A stretch of 59,103 nucleotides of DNA. Source: Pseudonocardia thermophila (GTDB lineage: Bacteria; Actinomycetota; Actinomycetes; Mycobacteriales; Pseudonocardiaceae). The first letter of the stretch is position 1, and every line of letters begins with the position of its first letter. The stretch spans positions 1 to 59,103 of the forward strand of contig NZ_FRAP01000029.1 in the NCBI RefSeq assembly GCF_900142365.1, given 5' to 3'. The translations under genes were made by a program, and so were the position numbers. The notes under the pieces are model-generated. The model did no database searches, was not told the origin of the DNA, and was given only the letters and a program-made list of their open reading frames with translations. Positions 33,908-43,233 of the stretch are shown here, in pieces.

Positions 33908-35740
33908 ATGGGCCACTTCAAGAGCAACCTGCGCGACATCGAGTTCAACCTCTTCGAGGTCTTCCGCGTGCAGGACCGGCTGGGGTCGGCCCCGTTCGAG
34001 GGCGTGGACCTCGACGGTGCCCGTGACACGCTGCGGGAGCTCAACGCCCTCGCGGTCGGCCCGCTGGCGGAGTCGTTCGCCGACGCCGACCGCAACCCGC
34101 CCGTCTACGACCCCGCCACGTTCTCGGTGACCCTGCCCGAGTCGCTGAAGAAGTCGTACCGGGCGCTCGTCGACGGCGAGTGGTGGCGACTGAGCCTGCC
34201 CGAGGAGCTGGGCGGCTACGGGATCCCGCCGTCCGTGCAGTGGGCCGCCGCCGAGCTGATCCTCGGCTCCAACCCCGCCGTCTTCATGTACATGGCCGGG
34301 CCGAACTTCGCCTCCGTCATCCACCGCAACGGCACCGAGCAGCAGAAGCGCTGGGCGGAGATCATGATCGAGCGCGGCTGGGGCGCCACGATGGTGCTCA
34401 CCGAGCCCGACGCCGGCTCCGACGTGGGTGCGGGGCGAACGAAGGCCGTCGAACAGGAGGACGGCAGCTGGCACATCGAGGGCGTGAAGCGGTTCATCAC
34501 CTCGGCCGAGCAGGACCTGACCGAGAACATCATGCACCTGGTGCTGGCCCGCCCCGAGGGCGCAGGCCCGGGCACCAAGGGCCTGTCGCTGTTCCTCGTG
34601 CCGAAGTTCCACTTCGACCCGCAGACCGGCGAACTGGGCGAGCGCAACGGCGTCTTCGTCACCAACGTCGAGCACAAGATGGGGCTCAAGGCCTCCACCA
34701 CGTGCGAGCTGACGTTCGGTCAGCACGGCAAGCCGGCCGTCGGCTGGCTGCTCGGCGAGGTGCACGACGGCATCGCGCAGATGTTCCAGGTCATCGAGTA
34801 CGCCCGGATGATGGTCGGCACCAAGGCCATCGGCACGCTGTCGACCGGCTACCTGAACGCGCTGGAGTACGCCAAGGAGCGCGTGCAGGGCCCCGACATG
34901 ACGCAGATGACCGACAAGAGCGCGCCGCGCGTCACGATCACCCACCACCCCGACGTGCGCCGCTCGCTGATGCTGCAGAAGGCGTACGCGGAGGGCCTGC
35001 GCGCGGTCTACCTCTACACCGCCACCTTCCAGGACGAGGTCCAGGTGGCGCAGCAGAGCGGCGGCGACGCGTCGCTCGCCGAGCGCGTCAACGACCTGCT
35101 GCTGCCGATCGTGAAGGGCGTGGGCTCGGAGCGGGCCACCGAGCAGCTCGTGCAGTCGCTGCAGACCCTCGGCGGATCCGGCTTCCTGCAGGACTACCCC
35201 ATCGAGCAGTACATCCGCGACGCCAAGATCGACTCGCTGTACGAGGGCACCACGGCGATCCAGTCGCTCGACTTCTTCTTCCGCAAGATCGTGCGGGACA
35301 AGGGCCAGGCGCTGATGTACGTGGCCGGGCAGATCCAGGAGTTCATCAAGGCCGAGTCGGGCAACGGCCGGCTCAAGGAGGAGCGGGAGCTGCTCGCCAC
35401 CGCGCTGGCGGACGTGCAGGGCATGGTCGGCGCGCTCACCGGCTACCTCATGGCTGCGGCCGAGGACCCGAAGAGCATCTACAAGGTCGGCCAGCACACC
35501 GTCCGGTTGCTGATGGCCGTCGGCGACCTGCTCGTGGGCTGGCTGCTGCTGCGCCAGGCCGAGGTCGCGCTCGCCGCGCTCGGCGGTGACGCCTCGGAGA
35601 AGGACAAGGCCTTCTACGAGGGGAAGATCGCGGTGGCGCGGTTCTTCGCCAAGACCCAGCTGCCGCTGCTCACCCCGCAGCGCACGATCGTCGAGAACGC
35701 GGACAACAGCCTCATGGAGATCCCCGAAGCTGCGTTCTGA
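33908..35740 (+). CDS. Acyl-CoA dehydrogenase (FadE5-type)
   Basis: 610 residues, the length of mycobacterial FadE5 (about 611), much longer than the usual 380. FAD-dependent fatty-acyl-CoA oxidation. The core has MVLTEPDAGSDVGA and TSAEQDLTENIMHLV for FAD/substrate binding, and catalytic Glu446 in YEGTTAIQSLDFFF. The N-terminus MGHFKSNLRDIEFNLFEVF is the FadE5-like extension. ATG 33908 is chosen over the upstream start because GAGGGA-like sequence is near and the N-terminus is conserved in this group. The operator pair upstream suggests control by fatty acids or acyl-CoA. It ends at a strong terminator. Confidence 0.93.
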   Translation: MGHFKSNLRDIEFNLFEVFRVQDRLGSAPFEGVDLDGARDTLRELNALAVGPLAESFADADRNPPVYDPATFSVTLPESLKKSYRALVDGEWWRLSLPEELGGYGIPPSVQWAAAELILGSNPAVFMYMAGPNFASVIHRNGTEQQKRWAEIMIERGWGATMVLTEPDAGSDVGAGRTKAVEQEDGSWHIEGVKRFITSAEQDLTENIMHLVLARPEGAGPGTKGLSLFLVPKFHFDPQTGELGERNGVFVTNVEHKMGLKASTTCELTFGQHGKPAVGWLLGEVHDGIAQMFQVIEYARMMVGTKAIGTLSTGYLNALEYAKERVQGPDMTQMTDKSAPRVTITHHPDVRRSLMLQKAYAEGLRAVYLYTATFQDEVQVAQQSGGDASLAERVNDLLLPIVKGVGSERATEQLVQSLQTLGGSGFLQDYPIEQYIRDAKIDSLYEGTTAIQSLDFFFRKIVRDKGQALMYVAGQIQEFIKAESGNGRLKEERELLATALADVQGMVGALTGYLMAAAEDPKSIYKVGQHTVRLLMAVGDLLVGWLLLRQAEVALAALGGDASEKDKAFYEGKIAVARFFAKTQLPLLTPQRTIVENADNSLMEIPEAAF

Positions 35741-35762
35741 GCGGATCCCCGGTTGGGACCAG

Positions 35763-35794
35763 CGGGCCCGGCACCCCGGCGGGTGCCGGGCCCG
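35763..35794 (+). terminator. GC-rich terminator hairpin
   Basis: CGGGCCCGGCACCC (35763-35776) pairs perfectly with 35781-35794 around a 4-nt loop, followed by TGTTGT. It lies 23 bp after the acyl-CoA dehydrogenase and just ahead of a convergent CBS-protein gene, so it probably ends both transcripts. Confidence 0.8.
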
Positions 35795-35804
35795 TGTTGT
35801 CCGG

Positions 35805-36230
35805 TCAGCCGGCGATGTAGCTCGCCAGCTGCTGGGCCTCGTTCTCCAGCAGGTCGATGCGGGCCTTCACCAGGTCGCCGATGCTGACGATCCCGACGAG
35901 TTCGCCGTCGACCACGACCGGCATGTGCCGGAACCGCTTCTCGGTCATGATGCGCGCCAGATCGGCCACCGAGTCGCCGGGTGCGCACGTGGTGACCGAG
36001 GTACTCATGATCGCCGAGGTGGCGGTGTCCAGCAGCCCCGGTCCGTCGCTGTGGAGACGGCGCACGATGTCGCGCTCGGACACGATCCCGACGACCGTCT
36101 CCCCGTCGACGACCGGAACCGCACCGATGTTGTGCTCGGCGAGGACGGCCAACAGGTCGCTGACCGTCGTGCTCGGCGACACCGTCGCGACGTCGGTGCC
36201 CTTTCGCTTCAACACGTCTGCGATCCGCAT
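35805..36230 (-). CDS. Two-CBS-domain protein
   Basis: 141 residues forming a single Bateman module: the first CBS domain has TVSDLLAVLAEHNIGAVPVVDGETVVGIVSERDIVRRL, the second SVADLARIMTEKRFRHMPVVVDGELVGIVSIGDLVK. Such stand-alone modules sense adenine nucleotides or SAM and regulate partners; the ligand here is unknown. There is no fused effector domain. It is expressed on its own from the region before 36230. Confidence 0.92.
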   Translation of the reverse strand: MRIADVLKRKGTDVATVSPSTTVSDLLAVLAEHNIGAVPVVDGETVVGIVSERDIVRRLHSDGPGLLDTATSAIMSTSVTTCAPGDSVADLARIMTEKRFRHMPVVVDGELVGIVSIGDLVKARIDLLENEAQQLASYIAG

Positions 36231-36306
36231 GCGCGATCCCCGATCTCGTCGACGCTGGTGAACTATCGAGGGTACGAACTGTGACGCAGATCGCGAAAGT
36301 GGTGAA

Positions 36307-39057
36307 TCAGCCTCCGCACTCCACGATCGGGGAGGGGTTGTAGCGCACGGTGCGCGTCGGCTCCGTGCGCACCTCCCCGGTCCTGATGTTCTTCAGGACG
36401 CGGGTGTCGGTCACCGTGAAGCCGGGCGCCCCCTTGCTCGGCGAGCACGGCTGGCCGGCGGGGATCGTCACGGTCTTCGGTGCGGTCGGCGCGGTGCGCG
36501 GCCCGGTGATGGACGTGACCTCGTAGTACTTCGTGCCGAACATCCGCACCGTGATCGACGTGGGCGTCCACGCCGTCTGGATCATGATCGCGGTCGGCGT
36601 GTCGTTGCGGAACTTGAGGTCGATGACGTTGCCGAACACCGTCGCCTCGCGCCCGGCCGGGTAGCGGCTGATGTAGTAGCTGTGCTCCTTGTGCTCCAGC
36701 AGCGTGAGCCCGGCGAAGTAGGCCGCGTTGTAGAGCGTCGTGGCGACCTGGGAGACCCCGCCGCCGACACCGCGGGACGGGTGACCGTCCTCGATGATGC
36801 CGGCCTCGACGTAGCCGTTGGAGGCGTCGCGCGGGTTCGTCTTGGCGTTCAGGCTGAACGTCTCGCCCGGCCGCACGACCGTGCCGTTGATCTGCTCGGC
36901 GGCCCGCTTGATGTTGCGGCCGGAGTCGGTCGCGAACCCACCGGTGGTGAACTCGCTGACCAGGCTCGTGATGCCGAGCTCCTTGATCTCCTCCGTGGTC
37001 AGGTCCGCGGGCTTGTCCGCGTACACCGCCTCGATCCTGCGCTGGTCGGCGCTGATCAGGGGCGGGCCCATCGCGACCGCGGTGGCCTCCCAGTCGACGC
37101 CGCGCCCGTCCTGGGAGGGCACGATCACCGGGGTGCCCGAGGAGACGTCGATCGAGGCGTCGCGGCCGGGCCGCTCCGACGGCGCGAAGGCCTCGCCCGC
37201 GACCTGCTCGAGCATGGTCGGGTTGACCTCGCCGATCAGGTCGCCGTTCTCGCCCGGCTTGAAGGTCAGCACGGACGCGATCTGCTGCGGGGTCAGCGTG
37301 ATGGCCGTGCCCGCCTCACCGGTCAGGGTGAACGGCGACGCGATCGCCGGCTCCGCGACCGTCTCGATCGCCTTCGCGACGCCCTCGGCGGTGGTCAGCG
37401 GCGGGAGCGTAGTCAGCGGGAGGACGACGGTCGCGCCGTTGACCCACTCGCGGCGGAGCGTCTGCGCGGCCGCGGCCACGTCGAGCTCCTGACCGGGCTC
37501 CGGATCGACCGCGATCGGCCGCGTGCCCTCGAACCGCACGGTGCCCTCGGCGGCCGGGCGGTTGACGATCGGTGACAGTTCGGTCAGCGCCGCGTCCAGG
37601 GCCGCCTCGTCGACGTCGGAGACCACGTCCACGGGGCGGCTGGTGAACAGCGACGTGATCCGGGTGATCGGGTTCAGCGGCTGTTCACCCGCCGCCGCGA
37701 TCGTCGCCGGCCAGTTGATCCGCAGACCCGCAGCCACCGGGTCGATCGTGCTGGCGGCCTCGCCGGCCTGGACCGGTACAGGCGCGGTGGCGCGCGGTTC
37801 GAGCTCGGCGCGCAGGCGCTGCTCCGCGGCAGTGGGTTCCATCCCGCCGATCGGCACGCCCGCGACGGTCACACCGCGCGGGATCGTGCCCTGGCTGAGC
37901 AGCAGGTCACCGCCGTAGACGAGGCCGGCGAGCACCACGAGCGCGCCGATCCCGAGCAGCAGCTTCCGGCCGCGGCGGCGCGGCGGCCGATCGGTGGCGC
38001 CACCGTCGGCGGTGCTCACGGTGGGCGGCTCGTCGGCAGGGGGCTCCTCGCCGCGCGGCGGCAGCGGTAGCCGTTCGGTGACCGGGTCGAGGTTCGCCTC
38101 GGCGTTCGAGATCGGCGGCTGGGCGAGCGGGGGCAGCTTGCTCGGCCGGGTGGGGTCCTCGTCGACCGCGCCGGTGGTCTTCGCCGCGGGATTCACCGGG
38201 AGCGCCTGCGTCGGCTCGTCGGCCCACGGTTCGAACCACGCGCTGGTGGGCCGGGCGAGCACGACGGTCTGCTCGTCGCCCGCGGGCGGGGCCGGGCGCT
38301 TTCCGTTCGGCGGCGTGGCGGGCCTGTCGGTCGGCTGGGTGGTCGGCTGGGTAGCTGCCGGCTGCGCGGTCGTCGTCGCTGCGGGCTGGTCAACGGACTT
38401 GGCCGGGGGCTCCCCGGCAGGCTTCGCCGGGGCCGGTGCCGTCGGGGCCGGTGCCGTCGGGGCCGTCGGGATCGGTGCGACGACCTCCGCGGTCGCCTCG
38501 TCCGCCGGAGACTCGGCCTGCTTCGCCGTGTCCGTCGCCGAGGTCGCCGCTGCGGCCTCGGTCGTGGCCTTGTCCGTGCCCTTGTCCGTGCCTTCGTCGG
38601 TGGCCTCGTCCGTGCCCTCGTCGATGGCTCTGTCGATGGTCGCGGGGATGGGCTGTGCGACGGTCGCCTCGTCGATCGCGGCGGGCTCCTCGCCGGTCTT
38701 CGCGCCGGCCTCGTCGTCGGCAGCGGGCTCGGCGGCGCTCTGCTCCGCGGGGGCCCCGGGCTTGGCCGTGGGCACGGTGTCCTGCTCGGGGGCGGGGGCG
38801 CCTGCGGCCGCGGCGGGTTGCGCGGCGGTAGCGGGCGTCGGGGCGGTCGGCTGCGGATCGGCGGCGGTCGCGGTGCCGGAGCCGTCGGTGGCGGCCGGTC
38901 GGGGTGCAGGCCCGTCAGGCGCGGCGGGGCTCTTTGCCGAGGGATCGGCCGGCGCCGACGGTTCGCCTTGAGGGGTCGCGACGGTCGGCGCGTCGGAACC
39001 CGGCGTGTTCCGTTCCCCCGTGGCCGGGTCAGCGGTCGATGCCTGCCGCTCGGGCAT
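36307..39057 (-). CDS. VanW-family envelope protein with a very long low-complexity N-terminus
   Basis: 916 residues. The first ~350 are Ala/Pro/Thr/Glu-rich with runs such as TDEGTDEATDEGTDKGTD and are expected to be disordered inside the cell. A single membrane helix (KLLLGIGALVVLAGLVYGG, about residues 358-376) anchors it. Outside are peptidoglycan-binding-type domains (about 390-660) and then a C-terminal VanW domain (about 690-870) with GVGGGVSQVATTLYNAAYF and a GYVEAGII segment. It probably helps cell-wall assembly. ATG 39057. The cytoplasmic tail is far longer than usual and may be a regulatory or scaffold region. Confidence 0.88.
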   Translation of the reverse strand: MPERQASTADPATGERNTPGSDAPTVATPQGEPSAPADPSAKSPAAPDGPAPRPAATDGSGTATAADPQPTAPTPATAAQPAAAAGAPAPEQDTVPTAKPGAPAEQSAAEPAADDEAGAKTGEEPAAIDEATVAQPIPATIDRAIDEGTDEATDEGTDKGTDKATTEAAAATSATDTAKQAESPADEATAEVVAPIPTAPTAPAPTAPAPAKPAGEPPAKSVDQPAATTTAQPAATQPTTQPTDRPATPPNGKRPAPPAGDEQTVVLARPTSAWFEPWADEPTQALPVNPAAKTTGAVDEDPTRPSKLPPLAQPPISNAEANLDPVTERLPLPPRGEEPPADEPPTVSTADGGATDRPPRRRGRKLLLGIGALVVLAGLVYGGDLLLSQGTIPRGVTVAGVPIGGMEPTAAEQRLRAELEPRATAPVPVQAGEAASTIDPVAAGLRINWPATIAAAGEQPLNPITRITSLFTSRPVDVVSDVDEAALDAALTELSPIVNRPAAEGTVRFEGTRPIAVDPEPGQELDVAAAAQTLRREWVNGATVVLPLTTLPPLTTAEGVAKAIETVAEPAIASPFTLTGEAGTAITLTPQQIASVLTFKPGENGDLIGEVNPTMLEQVAGEAFAPSERPGRDASIDVSSGTPVIVPSQDGRGVDWEATAVAMGPPLISADQRRIEAVYADKPADLTTEEIKELGITSLVSEFTTGGFATDSGRNIKRAAEQINGTVVRPGETFSLNAKTNPRDASNGYVEAGIIEDGHPSRGVGGGVSQVATTLYNAAYFAGLTLLEHKEHSYYISRYPAGREATVFGNVIDLKFRNDTPTAIMIQTAWTPTSITVRMFGTKYYEVTSITGPRTAPTAPKTVTIPAGQPCSPSKGAPGFTVTDTRVLKNIRTGEVRTEPTRTVRYNPSPIVECGG

Positions 39058-39110
39058 GACGTCTGGTTCCCCTCAGCTTCGCGACCGTGCCCCACAACGG
39101 TCGCCGACGT

Positions 39111-39428
39111 TCACAGGTACAGGCCGGTGCCGTGCTCGGCGCGCTCGGACGCGACGGCGTGCAGCTCCCGCTCGCGGAGCACCAGGTACGTGGTCCCCTG
39201 GACGTCGACCTCGTACTGGTCGTCACGGGCGAACAGGACGCGGTCACCGACCTTGACCGTGCGCACGTGGCTGCCGACGCCGAACACCTCACCCCATACC
39301 AGCTTCTTGCTCACCTCGGCCGTCGCCGGGATGACGATGCCCGCGCTGCTGCGCCGCTCCCCGGTCCCGTCGGCTTTCACCATGACCCGGTCGTGAAGCA
39401 TCTGGATCTGGAGTTTCGGGTCCTGCAC
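39111..39428 (-). CDS. GroES-family (Cpn10-like) protein
   Basis: 105 residues. Cpn10 fold shown by MLHDRVMVKADGTGERRSSAGIVIPATA, VWGEVFGVGSHVRTVKVGDRVLFARDDQYEVDV and YLVLRERELHAV. The mobile-loop region is ERRSSAGIVIP. No GroEL gene lies adjacent, so this is a second, stand-alone member, as is common in actinobacteria. It may assist a dedicated client or a second chaperonin. Confidence 0.85.
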   Translation of the reverse strand: MQDPKLQIQMLHDRVMVKADGTGERRSSAGIVIPATAEVSKKLVWGEVFGVGSHVRTVKVGDRVLFARDDQYEVDVQGTTYLVLRERELHAVASERAEHGTGLYL

Positions 39429-39801
39429 CTGAAAGATGCTACGGCCATTGCCCGACGTGTACGGACCCGCCCGCCCCCACGACGTGACGGGGCCGACACT
39501 CCCCGACCGCGCGACGCGACCGGCTCCGCCTGTGAGCGACGACGTAGGCCGACGACTGCTGCGTACGGGGCCTGCAGCTGCGCACCCTGAGCGGCACGGG
39601 TGGACCCCAGCTGCCCGCCGTCAGGTGCGACTTCCCGCGGCGCCGCGGACCCGCCGAGCAGAGCGACGGCGATCGAACAGAGAACCCCGCGGGGCTGCCA
39701 GGTCGGGGGTCCGACAGCACCGCGGGGCTGTCCTTGCATTCGCCGGACCACCCGTCGGCGTTACACCCCGTCACGATCCAGCCAGGAATCACCCGTTCGG
39801 G
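39429..39801. other. Non-coding interval
   Basis: About 370 bp between the starts and ends of same-strand genes. It contains two copies of CCGCGGGGCTG (about 39690 and 39720) and possible GC-rich hairpins. No convincing protein, RNA gene or repeat family was seen; the promoter of the GroES-like gene must lie in its left part. Confidence 0.45.
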
Positions 39802-40995
39802 TTAACCAGGTTGGTTGAGGAGGTAACGCCCGAAGTGCGGCACGGTGAACGCGATCTGACCGCGCTGGGCCGAGAAGACGAGTCCCTTCTTCAGGAGGCT
39901 GTCGCGGGCCGGGGAGAGCGAGGACGCGCGCCGGGAGAGGTGCTCGGCGATGCTCGCGGTGGTGACCGGCTCGTCGCGGCCCTCGGCCAGCTCGGCCATG
40001 GCGCGCAGGTACTCGCGTTCGGCGGGGGTCGCGCGCTCGTAGCGGGAGCCGAAGAAGCCGACGGCGAGCTCGGCCTCGGCCTCGGGGGCGGCGACCTTGA
40101 CGTCGAGGACGTCGATGGGGCTGCGCGGGGCGGCGTCCCACGCGGCTTTGCCGTACGCCTGCACGAAGTAGGGGTAGCCGCTGGAGGCCTCGAAGAGCGC
40201 ATCCAGGGCCTCCGGGGAGAAGGTGGCGCCTTCGCGTTCGGCGGGGGCGAGGAGGGCGAAGTCGGCGTCGGCGCGGTCGAGCTGGCCGATGCGCGCGTAC
40301 GTGAACAGCCGCTCCGAGTAGGACTTGGAGGCGGAGAGCACGGCCGGCAGGTGCGGCAGGCCGGCGCCGACGACCACGAGCGGTGCGCGCGACTGGGACA
40401 GTTCGTGGCAGGCGGCGCACAGGGCGGAGACGTCGTCGGGGCGCAGGTCCTGCATCTCGTCGATGAAGACGGCGACACCCGCTTCGAGGTCCGCAGCGAG
40501 GGATGCGACCTCGGTGAACAGCTCGACGAGGTCGATCTCGATGTCGCCGGAGTCGGCGCGGCCGGTGCGGACGGGCACGTCGATGCCGGGCTGCCAGCGG
40601 TCGCGCAGCTTCGCGTCGGAGGGGGCGGAGCGCAGGGCGAACGCCTTGAGCACGCCGAGGACCTCGGCGACGCGGTCGGGGTTGGGGTGGCGGACGGCGA
40701 GATCGCGGATGGCGCGGTGCAGCGCGGCGGACATGGGCCGGCGCAGGTCCGCGTCGGGGCGGGCCTCGATCTTGCCGGTGCCCCACCCGACCTGCTGCGC
40801 CATCGACCGCATCTCGCCGAGCAGCACCGTCTTGCCGACCCCGCGCAGCCCGGTGAGGACGAGGCTGCGTTCGGGGCGGCCCCGTGCGACGCGTTCGAGC
40901 ACGATGTCGAACGCGTCGAGCTCCTTGTCCCGCCCGGCGAGCTCGGGCGGCCGCTGACCTGCACCGGGGGCGAACGGGTTGCGCACGGGATCCAC
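39802..40995 (-). CDS. ORC1/Cdc6-like AAA+ ATPase
   Basis: 397 residues. Walker A is TGLRGVGKTVLL (near residue 49), Walker B is VFIDEMQDL, and the C-terminal 150 residues look like a winged-helix domain (PVTTASIAEHLSRRASSLSPARDSLLKKGLVF). These AAA+ proteins in actinobacteria resemble archaeal Orc1/Cdc6 and STAND-like ATPases and have no settled function. A tandem array of hairpin repeats lies directly upstream of its ATG, which makes DNA binding or self-regulation worth considering. Confidence 0.82.
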   Translation of the reverse strand: MDPVRNPFAPGAGQRPPELAGRDKELDAFDIVLERVARGRPERSLVLTGLRGVGKTVLLGEMRSMAQQVGWGTGKIEARPDADLRRPMSAALHRAIRDLAVRHPNPDRVAEVLGVLKAFALRSAPSDAKLRDRWQPGIDVPVRTGRADSGDIEIDLVELFTEVASLAADLEAGVAVFIDEMQDLRPDDVSALCAACHELSQSRAPLVVVGAGLPHLPAVLSASKSYSERLFTYARIGQLDRADADFALLAPAEREGATFSPEALDALFEASSGYPYFVQAYGKAAWDAAPRSPIDVLDVKVAAPEAEAELAVGFFGSRYERATPAEREYLRAMAELAEGRDEPVTTASIAEHLSRRASSLSPARDSLLKKGLVFSAQRGQIAFTVPHFGRYLLNQPG

Positions 40996-41003
40996 GCATC
41001 CGA

Positions 41004-41318
41004 CCGTATCCGCGGTTCTTGATCAAACCGTAGAAGCGGCTATCGAACGCCATGGCGTGTCGCGGATCGGGCTGCATCGGGCGGTCTCGGGCTGGGGCTA
41101 GAGACCGCTATGGAGTGTGATCGCAGCTCGATCGGCGCGTATCCGGCTGTCTCGGTGCGGCGCTAGACGGACCGAGACAGCCGGATGGGATCGCGGTTGC
41201 GCGGCCCGTATCCGCCTCTCTGTGGTGCGCGCTAGAGACCGGAACAGCAACGAACGGCGTGTGTTCGTGGGGATCGATCGGGGCGTATGCCGCTCTCTCG
41301 CCGTCGGGCTAGACGGGG
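41004..41318. repeat. Tandem array of imperfect hairpin repeats upstream of the ORC-like ATPase
   Basis: Four repeats each carry CGTATCCGNCT-like sequence followed by GCTAGA (GCTAGA at 41097, 41162, 41231 and 41308, spaced 65, 69 and 77 bp). Around GCTAGA are inverted repeats, so each unit folds to a hairpin with GCTAGA in the loop. The best is CCGGCTGTCTCGGT (41143-41156) pairing perfectly with 41171-41184. A weaker fifth unit, CCGTATCCGCGGTT, lies just before the gene (about 41004). Iteron-like, but on what is probably a chromosome. Confidence 0.65.
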
Positions 41319-41819
41319 TTAGGAAGCCCGAGCGTCGGGCGGCGCCAGCCCGTCGTCGGTCGCACGACCGGGTCCCTCGACGGCACGGCCCGTGCCAGGG
41401 CCGGAGCCACGGCCGTCGTCCACCACCTCGCCCTCGACGATCTCGCCGCCGTGGATGTGCACCGTCCGCAGCCCCGTCCGCTGCTCCGCGGCGCGCAGGA
41501 CGCGGCGGCGGATGAAGGACCGGGTGGGCGGCAGCACCAGCAGCAGCCCGGCGAGGTCGGTGACCAGGCCGGGGATGAGGAACAGCAACCCGCCCACGGC
41601 CACGAGCAGGCCGTCGGTGAGTTCGGCCGCGGGCATGCGGCGGTTGGCGACGGCCTCCCCGATCGCCTGGAGGGCGCGCACCCCCTCCCGGCGGGCCAGC
41701 CACACCCCGAGCACGGCAGCGGCGAGCAGCAGCACCAGCGTCCAGCCGACGCCGATCACCGAGCCCACCGCGACGAGCGCGAGGATCTCGACGACGAGGT
41801 AGAGCAGGACGAACGGCAT
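41319..41819 (-). CDS. fxsA: FxsA-family membrane protein
   Basis: 166 residues. Starts MPFVLLYLVVEILALVAVG, has two or three membrane helices and the FxsA pattern LLLAAAVLGVWLARREG and LIPGLVTDLAGLLLVLPP. The C-terminus is acidic/polar. FxsA interferes with F-exclusion of phage T7 in E. coli; its bacterial role is not clear. ATG 41819 is preferred over the upstream start because it gives the conserved N-terminus. Confidence 0.87.
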   Translation of the reverse strand: MPFVLLYLVVEILALVAVGSVIGVGWTLVLLLAAAVLGVWLARREGVRALQAIGEAVANRRMPAAELTDGLLVAVGGLLFLIPGLVTDLAGLLLVLPPTRSFIRRRVLRAAEQRTGLRTVHIHGGEIVEGEVVDDGRGSGPGTGRAVEGPGRATDDGLAPPDARAS

Positions 41820-41894
41820 GTCAGTACAACGAGCGGGAAACCGGGATCGTCCCCGTCCGTGCGTCACGGTTCCATCTCGGGCTGCCCCGTCGGC

Positions 41895-43220
41895 TCACCA
41901 CGTCAACGCCAGCCCCGGGTCGCTCAGCAGCGCCCCGACGTCGGCCAGGAAGCGCGAGCCCTGTTCCCCGTCGACGAGCCGGTGGTCGAACGACAGCGCG
42001 AGCTGGCAGACGGTCCGCACGGCCAGCTCCCCGTCCACCACCCACGGCATCGGCTTGATCGCGCCCACGGCGAGGATCCCGGCCTCGCCGGGGTTGAGGA
42101 TCGGAGTGCCGGTGTCGACGCCGAACACGCCGACGTTGGTGATCGTGAACGTGCCGCCGACCAGGTCCGACGGCGGGGTCTTCCCGGCGCGGGCGGTCTC
42201 GGTCAGCTCAGCCAGCACGATCGCGAGCTCGCGCAGCGAGAGCGTGTCCGCGTCGCGGATCTTCGGCACGATCAGGCCGCGCGGGGTGGCCGCGGCGATC
42301 CCGAGCTGCACGTGGTCGTGGTAGACGATCTCGCCGGCGTCCTCGTCCCAGCGCGCGTTCAGCTCCGGGGTGCGTTCGACAGCCAGGCACACCGCCTTCG
42401 CGACGAAGGCCAGCGGCGTCAGCTTCACGTCGCGGTAGGCGCGGTCGGCGCGCAGCCGGTCGCGCAGCTGCATCGTCGCGGTGACGTCCACGCTGAGGAA
42501 CTCGGTGACGTGCGGCGCGGTGAACGCGCTCTGGGTGACCGCGGCCGCGGTGGCCCTGCGGACCCCGCGGATCGGCACCCGCCGCTCCCCGCCGCTGCTG
42601 ACGGCCGGCGCGGCGCTCCCCGCGCCAGCGGCAGCCTCCACGTCGGCCCGAGTGATCACCCCGTCCGGGCCGGACGGGGTGACGGTGCGCAGGTCGACCC
42701 CGAGGTCCTTGGCCAGCTTGCGCACCGGCGGCTTGGCGAGCGGCACGGTCGCCCGGCCGTCGGTGGCCGGCGCCGCGGCGGGCGCGGGTCGGGGTTCGGG
42801 GGCCGGGGGCGGCGGTGCGGCGGGGCGCTTGCGCGGCCGTCGGGTCACCGACCCCGGGCGCGGCCCGTAGCCGACGAGCGTCGCGATGCGCCCGTCCTGC
42901 CCGGCCTCGCCGATCTTCGGCCCGCGCTCCTCCGCCGCTGCCGGTGCTGGTGGTGGTGCTGGTGCGGCGGCCGGCTCCGCCTCGGCCGTCTCGATCACGA
43001 TGATCGGCGAGCCGACCGCGACGGTCTGCCCGGGCTGGACGAGCAGCTCGCCGACCGTGCCCGCCCACGGGCTGGGCAGCTCGACGGCGGCCTTCGCGGT
43101 CTCGATCTCGCACAGGATCTGGTTGACCTGGACCTGGTCGCCGGGGGCGACGTTCCAGGTGACGATCTCGGCCTCGGTGAGGCCCTCGCCGACGTCGGGC
43201 AGCGCGAACTCGCGGCGCAT
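41895..43220 (-). CDS. Branched-chain 2-oxoacid dehydrogenase E2 (dihydrolipoyl acyltransferase)
   Basis: 441 residues. One lipoyl domain with the modified lysine in EIETAKAAVELPSP, an Ala/Pro-rich linker, a peripheral-subunit-binding domain (VRKLAKDLGVDLRTVTPSGPDG) and the catalytic domain ending FDHRLVDGEQG, where the HxxxDG motif supplies the active-site His. Transfers acyl groups to CoA in the E1-E2-E3 complex. It follows the E1beta gene (14 bp gap) and completes the operon. An E3 gene is not in the window. Confidence 0.93.
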   Translation of the reverse strand: MRREFALPDVGEGLTEAEIVTWNVAPGDQVQVNQILCEIETAKAAVELPSPWAGTVGELLVQPGQTVAVGSPIIVIETAEAEPAAAPAPPPAPAAAEERGPKIGEAGQDGRIATLVGYGPRPGSVTRRPRKRPAAPPPPAPEPRPAPAAAPATDGRATVPLAKPPVRKLAKDLGVDLRTVTPSGPDGVITRADVEAAAGAGSAAPAVSSGGERRVPIRGVRRATAAAVTQSAFTAPHVTEFLSVDVTATMQLRDRLRADRAYRDVKLTPLAFVAKAVCLAVERTPELNARWDEDAGEIVYHDHVQLGIAAATPRGLIVPKIRDADTLSLRELAIVLAELTETARAGKTPPSDLVGGTFTITNVGVFGVDTGTPILNPGEAGILAVGAIKPMPWVVDGELAVRTVCQLALSFDHRLVDGEQGSRFLADVGALLSDPGLALTW

Positions 43221-43233
43221 CAGCGAACCTCCC

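Noticed and set aside
41004..41318. CRISPR array
   Set aside because: Repeats are imperfect, 65-77 bp apart, fold on themselves and have no uniform spacers; no cas genes are present.
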